64,000 bases of DNA, taken from assembly GCF_008974285.1 (NCBI RefSeq), contig NZ_BKZV01000001.1, positions 171,319 to 235,318 of the forward strand. Reading direction: 5' to 3'. Source of the DNA: Thermogemmatispora aurantia (GTDB lineage Bacteria > Chloroflexota > Ktedonobacteria > Ktedonobacterales > Ktedonobacteraceae). The translations under genes and the position numbers were made by a program. The notes under the pieces were generated by a model. It was given only the letters and a program-made list of their open reading frames with translations, made no database searches and was not told the DNA's origin. Each line of letters begins with the position of its first letter. The stretch's first letter is position 1. Of this stretch, positions 55,257-64,000 are shown in pieces.

Positions 55257-56972
55257 ATGTCTACCCAGCAACGTGTGAGCACAGCAGGCCTCGTAGCGCT
55301 GCTTTCTCTTCTGGTCATCCTGTTGGGCGCCTGCGGAGGAGGCAACTCCAATACGGCCTCCGCTCGTAAAGCTCCTCCTAGCCAGCAGGTCTTCATCGAA
55401 CCGGAGCGTGGGATTCAAGATCTGTCAACCTTTGACCCCGCCTTGACCTTCGATGTCCCTTCGGAGACGGCGATTCAGATGGTCTTCACGGGCCTGGTGT
55501 CACTGGACAAAAACCTGGTTGTTCGTCCTCAGCTGGCCAGCTCGTGGACGGTCTCGCCCAACGGCCTGACCTGGACCTTCCATTTGAAGCCGAACCTGAA
55601 GTTCAGCGACGGTACACCACTGACCTCAATGGATGTTGCCTACAGCCTGGACCGTGCTCTGCAGCCAGCTCAACGCTCGTCCACAGCGCCAACCTATTTG
55701 GGCCTCATCAAGGATGCCGATCGCCTTGTTAAAGGACAGATCCGCACCATCATTGGCGACAGCGTGCTCACACCCGACCCCGAGACGGTCGTCATCCTGG
55801 CACGCCAGAAGGCTACCTATTTCCTCAATGCGCTGACTTACCCCTGTTCCTACGTGGTGGAGAAGAAGCTCATCGATAAGTATGGCTCAAAGTGGACAGA
55901 TCATCTCCAAGAAGGTGGTGGGGCTGGCCCGTTCAAAGTCAAGGAATACACGCATAATAAGCGCATCGTCTTCGTTCCCAATCCCAACTACTACGGTCCG
56001 AAGCCCCAGCTGCAGCAGGTGATCTTTCCTTTCTATCGGGACACCGATACCGCCTATAAAGCCTACCAAGCAGGCCAGGTCGACTTTGCTATTGTGCCCA
56101 GCCAGCAGGTTGCCCGTGTGCGCAATCAGCCGGAGTTCCACCTGATCCCGCAGCTGTGGATCAGATACTACGGGATGAACTATCTGGTCAAGCCTTTCGA
56201 CAGCATCAATATGCGGCGCGCCTTCGCCCTCGCCCTGAACAAAGACGAACTGGCGCATGCCATCTGGAAAGATGTCCCCATTCCGACGAACCATATTATT
56301 CCCTTGGGGATGCCAGGCTACAATCCAAACTTGCGCGGCCCTGATAACACCGTCAGCACTCGCGGAAATGCTCAACTGGCGCGCCAATACTTTCAGAAGG
56401 GCCTGCAGGACGAAGGACTCACCAGCGCTTCCCAGCTTCCGCCAATTACCATCACTTATCCCTCCGGCAATCAGGACCAGGCCAATGAGATAGCGGCAGC
56501 CATTCAGATGTGGCAGAATGTCCTGGGAGTGACAGTCAGAGGCGAGGCCATCGATTTCAATAAAATGCTGGATGAGCTATCCAACACTGCCGGCAACCCC
56601 CACGGCCTGCAAATGTGGGCCATCGGTTGGGTGGCCGACTATCCCGACCCACAGGACTGGACGACGCTTCAGTTCGATGCCGGTTCTCCCTATAATCAGG
56701 TGAACTACGGCCAGAACAATTCTTCCGATCATCTGCAGCAGCAGGCCACCCAGAAACTGCTGGAGGTAGCCGATACTCTGCCAGACTCTAATGCGCGCCT
56801 GCAGGCTTACCAAAACGCTGAGCAGCAGCTCGTCAACGACGTAGCCTGGCTGCCCATCACTCAGGTGCGCAACGCTTACGTGCTGAGGCCTTATGTGCAG
56901 GGTTTCGTTATGAATGCCCAGCTGCAGGTTCCTCCCGATGACTGGTCCCAGGTCTATATCAGCGTCCACTAA
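55257..56972 (+). CDS. Peptide ABC transporter substrate-binding lipoprotein 2 (family 5)
   Basis: A 571-residue paralogue of the neighbouring binding proteins. Lipobox LLGAC (Cys26), then SBP_bac_5 signatures (LASSWTVSPNGLTWTFHLKP, LKFSDGTPLTSMDVAYSLDRAL, EGGGAGPFKVKEY). ATG at 55257 with GGAG 9 nt upstream; a start five codons earlier is less likely since it lengthens the signal peptide. Clearly closer to copy 3 than to copy 1. Confidence 0.93.
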   Translation: MSTQQRVSTAGLVALLSLLVILLGACGGGNSNTASARKAPPSQQVFIEPERGIQDLSTFDPALTFDVPSETAIQMVFTGLVSLDKNLVVRPQLASSWTVSPNGLTWTFHLKPNLKFSDGTPLTSMDVAYSLDRALQPAQRSSTAPTYLGLIKDADRLVKGQIRTIIGDSVLTPDPETVVILARQKATYFLNALTYPCSYVVEKKLIDKYGSKWTDHLQEGGGAGPFKVKEYTHNKRIVFVPNPNYYGPKPQLQQVIFPFYRDTDTAYKAYQAGQVDFAIVPSQQVARVRNQPEFHLIPQLWIRYYGMNYLVKPFDSINMRRAFALALNKDELAHAIWKDVPIPTNHIIPLGMPGYNPNLRGPDNTVSTRGNAQLARQYFQKGLQDEGLTSASQLPPITITYPSGNQDQANEIAAAIQMWQNVLGVTVRGEAIDFNKMLDELSNTAGNPHGLQMWAIGWVADYPDPQDWTTLQFDAGSPYNQVNYGQNNSSDHLQQQATQKLLEVADTLPDSNARLQAYQNAEQQLVNDVAWLPITQVRNAYVLRPYVQGFVMNAQLQVPPDDWSQVYISVH

Positions 56973-57542
56973 GGAGGGCGCACCATAGCTTAGGAACGAT
57001 TAGCCCAAGGTAAGGCCCACATAGAGAGCAGCATAGCCAGCAAGCGCCTGCAGCCCGCCGGTCAGATCAGAGACCAGCAGATGCAGCGCCCTGGCTGTGC
57101 TCGCTTCTGTTAAGTCCAAGTCCTAGCCTTCCGTGTGCCGCCCGCCGCAGATTTTCTGCTCCCGCCCGATATCCTGACCAGCCAGGCTGAGAGATCCGCT
57201 CCAGACACAACGTACATAATAATGTCTTGAACCTGAACAGGGTTGAAGCTCAACAACTTCTACAGTGACTCAGCTGACCAGGGTGCCAGCGCAACCAATA
57301 CAGGACGGCTTTGCCGCCCGGCCCTGAACTCAGGACAGTTCTCTTCGCGTGCCGTGTTTCGCTAGCAACACCGCACGTATCCTGTTTTTTGGATCGGTTA
57401 TCGCTCCCTCTGCAGCCTTTGCCCGGAAAAGGAGCGTAGAGGGAACTTGAACGTTGGCTGAGCTGCCACCAGCAGGCCTGGCCCACATCTTGGCAGGCTG
57501 TTGCTGTGGCTAGCGTTCACCTTATGGTTAGGAGCACGATCC
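56973..57542. other. 570-bp spacer between binding-protein genes 2 and 3, with a terminator-like hairpin
   Basis: GTGCCGTGTT (57349-57358) pairs with AACACCGCAC (57367-57376) with one C-C mismatch, followed 8 nt later by TTTTTT (57384-57389). This would end the upstream transcript, making copy 3 a separate unit. No gene recognised. Confidence 0.5.
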
Positions 57543-59261
57543 ATGTCCGCACCGCGTAAGAGAACCTACTCCGTGGGCTTAGCCCTCACTCTTTTCTGTC
57601 TATTTGCTCTCCTGCTGACTGCCTGCGGCGGCGGCACACAAACGACCTCGCAGCAGAAAGCCCCAGCCAGCAAGCAAGTCCTTGTCTATCCAGAAGCAGG
57701 GGTCAGCGACATCGCCACCTTCGACCCCGGCCTCTCTACCGATCTCTACTCGATTCAGGCCATCGACATGGTCTTCACCGGCCTGGTGCAGCTCGACAAC
57801 AATCTAACAGTTCAACCGCAGCTGGCCGCTTCCTGGGAGACCTCAGCAGACGGCCTGACCTGGACCTTCCACCTGAAACCCAATCTGAAGTTCAGCGATG
57901 GTACGCCTCTCACATCAGCTGACGTAGCCTACAGCATCGATCGGGCCTTGCAGCCGGCAGAGCACTCGACCACAGCCCCTATCTACCTGGCCCTGATCAA
58001 AGACTCTGACCTGCTGCAGAAAGGGAAGATTAAGACCATCATCGGCGACAGCATCCAGACCCCCGACCCCAATACGGTAGTCATCACCATTAAAAAGAAG
58101 GCCGCTTACTTCCTGGATGCCCTCACCTACTCCTGCTCCTACGTGGTGGAAAAGAAGCTGATCGACAAATACGGCAAGGACTGGACCGACCATCTTGACG
58201 AAGGCGGCGGCGCAGGTCCCTTCAAGGTGCAATCGTATCAGCATAGCAAGCAGATCGTCTTTGTTCCCAATCCCTACTACTATGGTCCCAAGCCACAGTT
58301 GCAGAAGGTGATCTTCCCCTTCTATCAGAAGATTGATACCGCCTATCAGGCCTACCGCGCCGGTCAGGTTGACATAGCGAACGTGCCTAGCTCGTACGTC
58401 GATCAGGCGCGGAAAGGGAACGACTTCCACCTGGCCCCTCAGCTGTGGATCAACTACTACACCATGAACTATCTGGTCAAGCCCTTCGACAGCATCAACA
58501 TGCGCCGGGCCTTCGCCCTGGCCATCAACAAGGACGAAATTGTCCACGCTGTCTGGAAGGACGTCTATATTCCCACAAACCATATCGTGCCGAAAGGCAT
58601 GCCTGGCTACGATCCGAACCTCAAAGGACCCGATGGCACCACCAGCACCGCTGGGAATCCCACAATGGCCAAGCAGTATCTGCAGGCCGGCCTCAAAGAT
58701 GAAGGGCTGACCAGCGTCTCTCAGCTTCCGCCGATCACCTTGACTTACCCAAGCGGCTCCGCCGATGCTGATCGAGAGGCTGCAGCCCTGGCCCAGATGT
58801 GGCAAAGGGTCCTTGGGATCACGGTCAAAGTCCACGCCGAGGACTTCAACAAGCTGCTGGACGATATTGTCGCCGCCACCAACAACCCGCATGGTCTGCA
58901 ATTCTGGGGCATCGCCTGGATCGCAGACTACCCCGATCCGCAGGACTGGCTCACGCTGCAATTCGACGCCGGAGTGCCGAACAATAACATGAACTATGGC
59001 CAGAACCATAGTCCCGACGCCGCTCAGCAGCAGGCCACCCAGAAGCTGATGGAGCAGGCCGACGCCATGCCCAACGGCCCAGCTCGCTACCAGGCCTACA
59101 ACCAGGCCGAGCAGCAGCTCGTCGATGATGTGGCCTGGCTGCCGATGGAACAGGTACAGGCTCCCTACGTGGTCAAAACCTATGTCCACGGCTTCTTCTA
59201 CAATCCTCAGCAGCTGATCCCACCCGACTACTGGTCCCAGATCTATATCACGCAACACTAG
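57543..59261 (+). CDS. Peptide ABC transporter substrate-binding lipoprotein 3 (family 5)
   Basis: A 572-residue paralogue. Signal peptide with lipobox LLTAC (Cys28), then SBP_bac_5 signatures (TFDPGLSTDLYSIQAIDMVF, WTFHLKPNLKFSDGTP, EGGGAGPFKVQSYQHS). ATG 57543 with AGGAG 9 nt upstream; the 14-residue longer frame is rejected. The nearest of the three to the permease genes, 750 bp downstream. Confidence 0.93.
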   Translation: MSAPRKRTYSVGLALTLFCLFALLLTACGGGTQTTSQQKAPASKQVLVYPEAGVSDIATFDPGLSTDLYSIQAIDMVFTGLVQLDNNLTVQPQLAASWETSADGLTWTFHLKPNLKFSDGTPLTSADVAYSIDRALQPAEHSTTAPIYLALIKDSDLLQKGKIKTIIGDSIQTPDPNTVVITIKKKAAYFLDALTYSCSYVVEKKLIDKYGKDWTDHLDEGGGAGPFKVQSYQHSKQIVFVPNPYYYGPKPQLQKVIFPFYQKIDTAYQAYRAGQVDIANVPSSYVDQARKGNDFHLAPQLWINYYTMNYLVKPFDSINMRRAFALAINKDEIVHAVWKDVYIPTNHIVPKGMPGYDPNLKGPDGTTSTAGNPTMAKQYLQAGLKDEGLTSVSQLPPITLTYPSGSADADREAAALAQMWQRVLGITVKVHAEDFNKLLDDIVAATNNPHGLQFWGIAWIADYPDPQDWLTLQFDAGVPNNNMNYGQNHSPDAAQQQATQKLMEQADAMPNGPARYQAYNQAEQQLVDDVAWLPMEQVQAPYVVKTYVHGFFYNPQQLIPPDYWSQIYITQH

Positions 59262-60011
59262 TTTCGCCTGAGCAGGACTAATCACCGGCTTAGGCTTGTC
59301 CCGGTAGCGCTGGTACCAGGAAGTAGCTCGCGAGGATTGGTTACTCAGCCAGTCAGCCAGACGGCTCATCTGCTGCGTTGGCCCATCGAGCTGGCCGAGA
59401 GACGAATCCTTCACCGCCAGAGCCTGGCGGAGCAGGAGCCAAAGGACTCCTCTCCCCAGGCTCTTCACCTTTTTCTCTCACTGCTATCCCCCTCACCTTG
59501 ACCTTCCTCTGACTGCTCTTTATAATAGCCCCTGTCTGTTCGTCTGTCTGTTCTTCCTTCTTCACCAGCCTGCCTCCCTGCTTGATTCAGCCAGCAGCCA
59601 GGAACCACCGTCAGACCGGTCGCAGCAGGCCAGCGCAGCGCCCATTGAAGGCTACCAGCTCAGACAGCGAGCGAGTTGACGGTGGGAAGCTGTTCTACGC
59701 GCATGTGAACAACGCAGGCAGGCGAGCGTAATAATATGATGGCAGAAGCATAACCTCTAGCTTGACAAGCCTGACAGCGCTCCTTAAAATATGGGACAAG
59801 ATCCGTCATGTAACGTCTGTTGTCCGCTACAGTCTAGATCCATCTATGAAAGGGTGCCATTTCATAGATCTTCCACCTCTAGCGGAACGTGACATGGGTA
59901 CACTTGTCCACGAAGGAGGCAAGAGGCAGAGGACAGCAGAGGAGATAGGGAGGCTTGAGATGAGCCTCCTTCTCGTCAAGTGAGCGCTGACAGGACAGTA
60001 AGGGGCTTAGC
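59262..60011. other. 750-bp gap before the permease operon, with leader hairpins
   Basis: No gene. The distal part is the leader of the permease operon: a perfect hairpin ATCTATGAAA/TTTCATAGAT (59842-59851, 59860-59869) and a shorter one GGAGGCT/AGCCTCC (59949-59955, 59963-59969) followed by TTCTCG lie between promoter and first gene. Confidence 0.55.
59762..59790 (+). promoter_or_regulatory. Promoter of the permease operon
   Basis: TTGACA (59762-59767, full consensus), 17-bp spacer, TAAAAT (59785-59790). Leader of about 215 nt to the dppB-like start. Confidence 0.75.
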
Positions 60012-60971
60012 ATGATACAGTTTCTGATCAAGCGCCTCATAGGCTTAGTCTTCGTGGTGATTGGAGTTACTTTCATCACCTTCATCATGGGCTACTTTGC
60101 CCCGGGCGATCCAATCCGCACCATGTTGGGTGAGCATTTCTCTCCCCAGCTCTACGCTCAGCTGAGGCACGCCTACGGACTGGACCTGCCCTGGTATGAG
60201 CAGTACTGGAACTTCCTCGTCCACCTGGCACATTTCGATTTCGGCTACTCGTTCAAGACGCAGGGGCGACCGGTTTGGGATATTCTCAAGGACGGCGTCC
60301 CTGTTTCTATGGAGCTGGCCCTCTGGGCCCTGGTCATCTATCTGCTCATTGGGGTTCCCGTGGGGATTATCTCCGCGCTCAAGGCCAATACCTGGGTGGA
60401 CACCCTCAACATGGGCATCATGCTGGTGCTCTATGCGATGCCCATCTTTGTCTTCTGCGTCCTGGTTCAGGTGCTGATCGTCTTCATCGACCAGGAAACG
60501 GGAGCGAACTGGCCAGTGGCAAACTGGGGCACACCCTGGCACTACACCTGGACCGACATCCAGTTTAAGCTTGCGCCCGTGCTGGTCTTCGGGCTAGCCG
60601 GCGCTGCCTACTTTGCACGTATCACTCGCACCAGTATGCTGGAAGTGATGCGCCAGGATTACATCCGTACGGCCCGTGCGAAAGGACTGCCCGAGCGCCT
60701 TGTGATCTACCGACACGCGCTGCGCAACGCGCTCATTCCGTTGATCACCGTGACAGGCGTCACGCTGGGCTTCACTATTACGGGGGCCTTTCTCATTGAG
60801 AACATCTTTAACATCCCCGGTATCGGCACCATCACAGTCTCATCTGTGCTTGATCGCGACTACCCGGTCATCCAGGCGACTGCGGTACTGCTGGCCATCG
60901 GGGTCGTGCTGGGCAACTTGCTGGCGGATATCGCCTACACACTGGTCGACCCCCGCATTAAGCTCGAATAG
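60012..60971 (+). CDS. Peptide ABC transporter permease, DppB type
   Basis: A 319-residue inner-membrane subunit with six predicted membrane segments. The N-terminal helix is MIQFLIKRLIGLVFVVIGVTF. The cytosolic coupling loop reads RTSMLEVMRQDYIRTARAKGL and contacts the ATPases. ATG 60012 with AAGGGG 7 nt upstream. First gene of an operon with the DppC-type permease (12 bp on) and the two ATPases. Confidence 0.95.
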   Translation: MIQFLIKRLIGLVFVVIGVTFITFIMGYFAPGDPIRTMLGEHFSPQLYAQLRHAYGLDLPWYEQYWNFLVHLAHFDFGYSFKTQGRPVWDILKDGVPVSMELALWALVIYLLIGVPVGIISALKANTWVDTLNMGIMLVLYAMPIFVFCVLVQVLIVFIDQETGANWPVANWGTPWHYTWTDIQFKLAPVLVFGLAGAAYFARITRTSMLEVMRQDYIRTARAKGLPERLVIYRHALRNALIPLITVTGVTLGFTITGAFLIENIFNIPGIGTITVSSVLDRDYPVIQATAVLLAIGVVLGNLLADIAYTLVDPRIKLE

Positions 60972-60983
60972 GAGGCGTAGATA

Positions 60984-62078
60984 ATGGATATGCGCGATCG
61001 AGAGATTCAACCAGCCTCCCCCCTGATTGCCCCGGACACGAACCTGATGGTGCCCGCAGAGCCGGAACTTCTCGTCGAGACGCCAGGCGTGATACCGGAG
61101 ACCGAAGGGCCGAAAGAGCGCAAGCCAGTCTCACCGCTGCGGGAGTCGCTGCGGCGCCTGCGTCGCGATACGCGCGCAATGGTCAGCCTGGGCGTGATCA
61201 TCTTTATGGTACTGCTGTCGCTGTTCGGGCCTTTCGTCTACCAGCACCTGGGAGGTATTTACGACAGTCCTGACAATGGGCCGATTCCAGCGACGGTCTA
61301 TCGCACCTTCTATCATCAGGAGCTGAGCCGCCAGGATGAGCTGCCATCGGCTCAGTACTGGCTGGGCACCGACGATCTGGGGCGCGATATTCTGGCCCGC
61401 CTGATGCAGGGCCTGCTCGTCTCTATCAGCGTGGCGGTCCTGGTGGAGGTCATCGACATCACGATGGGCATTCTGGTTGGCGTCCTGGCCGGCTACTTCG
61501 GGGGCTGGATCGATCAAGTTCTGGCTCGCCTGACGGATATCATCTTCGCCTTCCCGGGGTTGCTCTTTATCATCCTGCTCACTGGAATCTTCGGCACGTG
61601 GGCCGATACTACCCTGAGCAACGTTCCCATCGTTGGTCCTAATGGAAACGCCCGCCTGCTCCTGGTTTCAGCGGCCCTGGCCCTCGTCTCCTGGCCTCTG
61701 ATGGCTCGCCTTGTGCGTGGTCAAACACTTCAGATTAAGGAACAGCAGTTCATCGAAGCGGCCCGCACTGCCGGTAGCAGCAACTTCAAGATTATCTGGC
61801 GCCACATTATCCCCAACCTGTTCAGCATCGTTGTGGTGGCCGCCACTCTCGATATCTCCAACACCATCATCGGCGAGGCGAGTATCAGCCTGCTGGGTCT
61901 GGGTGTTCAGCAACCGGGTTCCAGCCTCGGCCTGATGATCTCTGAGGCCAGTAACGCGGTGGATACGCATCCCTGGGAGGTGCTGGTCCCTTCGTTGACG
62001 CTGGCTATCCTGGTGCTGGCCTTCTCCTTCCTCGGCGACGGCCTGCGCGATGCCTTCGATCCTCGCACCAAAGACTAA
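60984..62078 (+). CDS. Peptide ABC transporter permease, DppC type
   Basis: A 364-residue second permease subunit. The N-terminal 60 residues are Pro/Glu-rich and cytosolic. The first membrane helix (AMVSLGVIIFMVLLSLFGPF) follows, then the family motif YWLGTDDLGRDILARLMQG, and the coupling loop EQQFIEAARTAGSSNFKIIWRHIIPN. Spacing to dppB is 12 bp and to the next gene 34 bp. Confidence 0.95.
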   Translation: MDMRDREIQPASPLIAPDTNLMVPAEPELLVETPGVIPETEGPKERKPVSPLRESLRRLRRDTRAMVSLGVIIFMVLLSLFGPFVYQHLGGIYDSPDNGPIPATVYRTFYHQELSRQDELPSAQYWLGTDDLGRDILARLMQGLLVSISVAVLVEVIDITMGILVGVLAGYFGGWIDQVLARLTDIIFAFPGLLFIILLTGIFGTWADTTLSNVPIVGPNGNARLLLVSAALALVSWPLMARLVRGQTLQIKEQQFIEAARTAGSSNFKIIWRHIIPNLFSIVVVAATLDISNTIIGEASISLLGLGVQQPGSSLGLMISEASNAVDTHPWEVLVPSLTLAILVLAFSFLGDGLRDAFDPRTKD

Positions 62079-62112
62079 GCAAGCGAACCATGCAAGAGCG
62101 GAGCATACACCC

Positions 62113-63090
62113 ATGCCAGAAAACCTGCTGGAAGTGAATAATCTCAAAACCTACTTCTTTACTCGCAGCGGCGTTGTCAAGGCCGTAGACGATGTCTCCT
62201 TCACCATGCGGCCTGGCGAGGCCCTGGGAGTGGTGGGCGAAAGTGGCAGCGGCAAGAGCGTGACCGCGCTCTCAATTATCCGTCTGGTCGCTTCACCGCC
62301 AGGTAAGATCGTTGGGGGTGAGATTCTCTTCAACGGCGAGAATATCCTGGAGAAGAATAACGACGAGATGACGGAGCTGCGTGGCAGTAAGATCTCGATG
62401 GTCTTTCAGGACCCGATGACCTCGCTCAATCCAGTCTTCACTATCGGCTATCAGATCGCCGAGACGGTCAAGCGCCATCGCAAGGGTATCTCGAACGACC
62501 AGGCCTGGCAGCGGGCAGTCGAGATGCTGGATCTGGTGCGCATTCCCGATGCACGCCGGCGAGCCAAGAACTATCCTCACGAGTTCAGCGGCGGCATGCG
62601 TCAGCGCGTCATGATCGCTATCGCTCTGGCCTGCAATCCGCAACTATTGATTGCCGACGAGCCAACCACAGCTCTTGATGTGACCATTCAGGCCCAGATT
62701 CTTGAACTGATGAAGGGTCTGGCCAAGGAGTTCGGCACGGCCCTGATGCTGATCACTCATGACTTGGGCGTGGTGGCCGGTACCTGCGAGCATGTGATTG
62801 TGATGTACGCCGGCCATATTGTAGAGTCGGCCCCAGTCCGGCAGATCTTCCAAACACCAGCTCATCCCTATACCATCGGACTCCTGCAATCGATTCCTCG
62901 CCTGGACGAGAAGCGTGGCACGCGCCTGACCCCTATCCCCGGGCAGCCCCCCGACCTCTCACGCGAGATCATTGGCTGCCCCTATGCCCCACGCTGCCCG
63001 CGGGTCCAGCCTCGCTGCCGTCAAGAACGGCCAGAGTTGAAACCGGTAGGCCGCGGTGAGCAGCTCGCCGCTTGCTTCTATCCAAGCTAG
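62113..63090 (+). CDS. Peptide ABC transporter ATP-binding protein, DppD type
   Basis: A 325-residue ATPase. Walker [11 protein letters not shown]-loop [10 protein letters not shown], signature [15 protein letters not shown], Walker [13 protein letters not shown] and H-loop THD are present. The oligopeptide-type C-terminal extension carries the cysteine-rich [14 protein letters not shown] that may hold an Fe-S cluster. ATG 62113 is chosen by alignment ([15 protein letters not shown]); the longer frame overlaps dppC. Confidence 0.95.
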   Translation: MPENLLEVNNLKTYFFTRSGVVKAVDDVSFTMRPGEALGVVGESGSGKSVTALSIIRLVASPPGKIVGGEILFNGENILEKNNDEMTELRGSKISMVFQDPMTSLNPVFTIGYQIAETVKRHRKGISNDQAWQRAVEMLDLVRIPDARRRAKNYPHEFSGGMRQRVMIAIALACNPQLLIADEPTTALDVTIQAQILELMKGLAKEFGTALMLITHDLGVVAGTCEHVIVMYAGHIVESAPVRQIFQTPAHPYTIGLLQSIPRLDEKRGTRLTPIPGQPPDLSREIIGCPYAPRCPRVQPRCRQERPELKPVGRGEQLAACFYPS

Positions 63091-63115
63091 CCAGGGAGAG
63101 AGGGAGAAGGACGCT

Positions 63116-64000
63116 ATGGCACAACAGCAGATGGCAACCTCGACAGCAACCGGAACAACACTGGTCGAGGTCAAGGGCCTGAAGGTCCATTTTCCAATTA
63201 AAGGCGGCCTCTTCAATCGCACTATCGCCCAAGTGAAGGCCGTTGACGGCGTCGATTTGACAATTCGCCGCGGCGAGACACTTGGACTGGTTGGTGAGAG
63301 CGGCTGCGGCAAGTCGACAACGGGGCGCGCTATTCTACAGCTCATCAAACCAACAGCTGGCAGCGTCAAGCTGAATGGGGTTGAACTGACCAAGCTGCCA
63401 CCCGCAGAGCTGCGCAAGAAGCGCGCTGAGATGCAGATGATTTTCCAGGACCCCTTTGGCTCGCTTGACCCACGCTTTACGGTGGGGCAGATTATCGCCG
63501 AGCCACTGGAGAACTTCAAACGAGGGAACGCGCGCGAGATCCGTGAGCAGGTGGCCCACCTGCTAGAAGTGGTGGGGCTCAACCCATATTATGTGAACCG
63601 CTTCCCCCACGAGTTCAGCGGCGGCCAGCGGCAACGCATCGGCATTGCCCGCGCTCTGGCACTGCGTCCCTCCTTCATCGTCGCTGACGAGCCAGTCTCA
63701 GCGCTTGATGTCTCTATCCAGGCCCAGGTAGTCAACCTGCTCCAGGACCTGCAAGCCGAGTTCGGCCTGACTTACCTGTTCGTAGCACACAACCTCTCGG
63801 TGGTGAAACATATCAGCGATCGCGTCGCTGTGATGTATCTGGGACGCATCGTTGAGCTGGCGGCGAGCGAGAAGCTCTACGAGTTGCCGCTGCATCCCTA
63901 TACTCAGGCACTGCTCTCGGCCATCCCCGTCCCTGACCCCGAGGTTGAGGCTCGTCGCAAGCGTATCATTCTGGAAGGGGATGTTCCCAGCCCGGTCAAT
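63116..64000 (+). CDS. Peptide ABC transporter ATP-binding protein, DppF type (partial, 3' end outside window)
   Basis: 295 codons are present and the frame is open to the right edge. Walker [24 protein letters not shown], signature [15 protein letters not shown] and Walker [14 protein letters not shown] are all intact. The C-terminal extension ([10 protein letters not shown]) is beginning where the window ends. ATG 63116 with GGGAGAAGGA upstream, 25 bp after the DppD-type gene. Completes the heterodimeric ATPase. Confidence 0.93.
   Translation, partial: MAQQQMATSTATGTTLVEVKGLKVHFPIKGGLFNRTIAQVKAVDGVDLTIRRGETLGLVGESGCGKSTTGRAILQLIKPTAGSVKLNGVELTKLPPAELRKKRAEMQMIFQDPFGSLDPRFTVGQIIAEPLENFKRGNAREIREQVAHLLEVVGLNPYYVNRFPHEFSGGQRQRIGIARALALRPSFIVADEPVSALDVSIQAQVVNLLQDLQAEFGLTYLFVAHNLSVVKHISDRVAVMYLGRIVELAASEKLYELPLHPYTQALLSAIPVPDPEVEARRKRIILEGDVPSPVN

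Noticed and set aside
57915..59468. 517-residue open frame on the minus strand
   Set aside because: It is the exact antisense of binding-protein gene 3, with repeated Gly/Val/Asp composition expected from the reverse of a GC-rich gene, and no ribosome site.
1..64000. CRISPR array, prophage, restriction-modification or toxin-antitoxin module
   Set aside because: I saw no regularly spaced repeats, phage structural genes, methyltransferases or paired small toxin/antitoxin genes.

Overview
The window reads as a chromosomal segment of a GC-rich member of the Chloroflexota. The best fit is a Ktedonobacteria/Thermogemmatispora-like bacterium. This is inferred from the gene families present: the paired TIGR03662 (YYY)/TIGR03663 membrane proteins, MurT/GatD, a kumamolisin-type S53 lipoprotein, a DUF6788-like small protein and many lipoproteins. 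No 16S gene is present to confirm it. Most of the window is ordinary core-genome sequence. There is no prophage, CRISPR array, intact insertion sequence or tRNA gene.

Layout. 1-9.1 kb: a leftward operon of four multi-spanning GT-C-type membrane proteins, the last two being near-identical TIGR03663 paralogues (the distal one runs off the left edge). 9.3-13 kb: an AidB-type acyl-CoA dehydrogenase, a small helical protein and a cupredoxin lipoprotein. 13.08-13.43 kb: an orphan promoter, micro-ORF and terminator unit that looks like a structured small RNA. 13.4-16.7 kb: an mnmA-lepA operon (ATGA overlap) with its own promoter and a leader terminator. 16.7-19.3 kb: a tail-anchored protein, a SWIM zinc-finger protein, a second orphan promoter-terminator unit (minus strand) and a possible decayed transposase. 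19.3-25 kb: an S53 peptidase lipoprotein, TetR plus DUF4188, leucyl/phenylalanyl transferase (aat), glycerate kinase and a small conserved-looking protein. 25.3-32 kb: a ribbon-helix-helix-like protein, RNase P RNA, selD (read through an in-frame UGA, so a selenoprotein), rnc, a zinc-ribbon-bearing rpoN, and a convergent RqcH/NFACT gene. 32.5-39.2 kb: gmk, glpX, a second cupredoxin, an NAD-type isocitrate dehydrogenase-like gene and topA. 39.6-46.8 kb: a GH113-like lipoprotein, murT-gatD (lipid II amidation), a ClpX-type C4 protein, long-form hpf, a DUF6788-like protein and nrdR. 47.1-52.6 kb: a cyclic-nucleotide-binding protein divergent from a large TPR protein, then two unrecognised proteins. 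52.9-64 kb: three tandem family-5 peptide-binding lipoproteins followed by a dppBCDF-type ABC transporter (the last gene is truncated by the right edge).

Selected points: (i) SelD has a TGA at its catalytic position, so the standard start at 26790 is an artefact and this organism should decode UGA as selenocysteine. (ii) The two TIGR03663 genes are almost identical over about 1.5 kb but differ in their N-termini and by a 10-residue change just after the predicted catalytic Asp-Glu. (iii) Two orphan promoter-to-terminator units could encode undescribed small RNAs. (iv) A terminator sits in the leader of mnmA-lepA. Start codons were chosen from Shine-Dalgarno (SD) position and family alignment; many differ from the longest open frame. 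Promoters are calls by eye on -35/-10 similarity and spacing.
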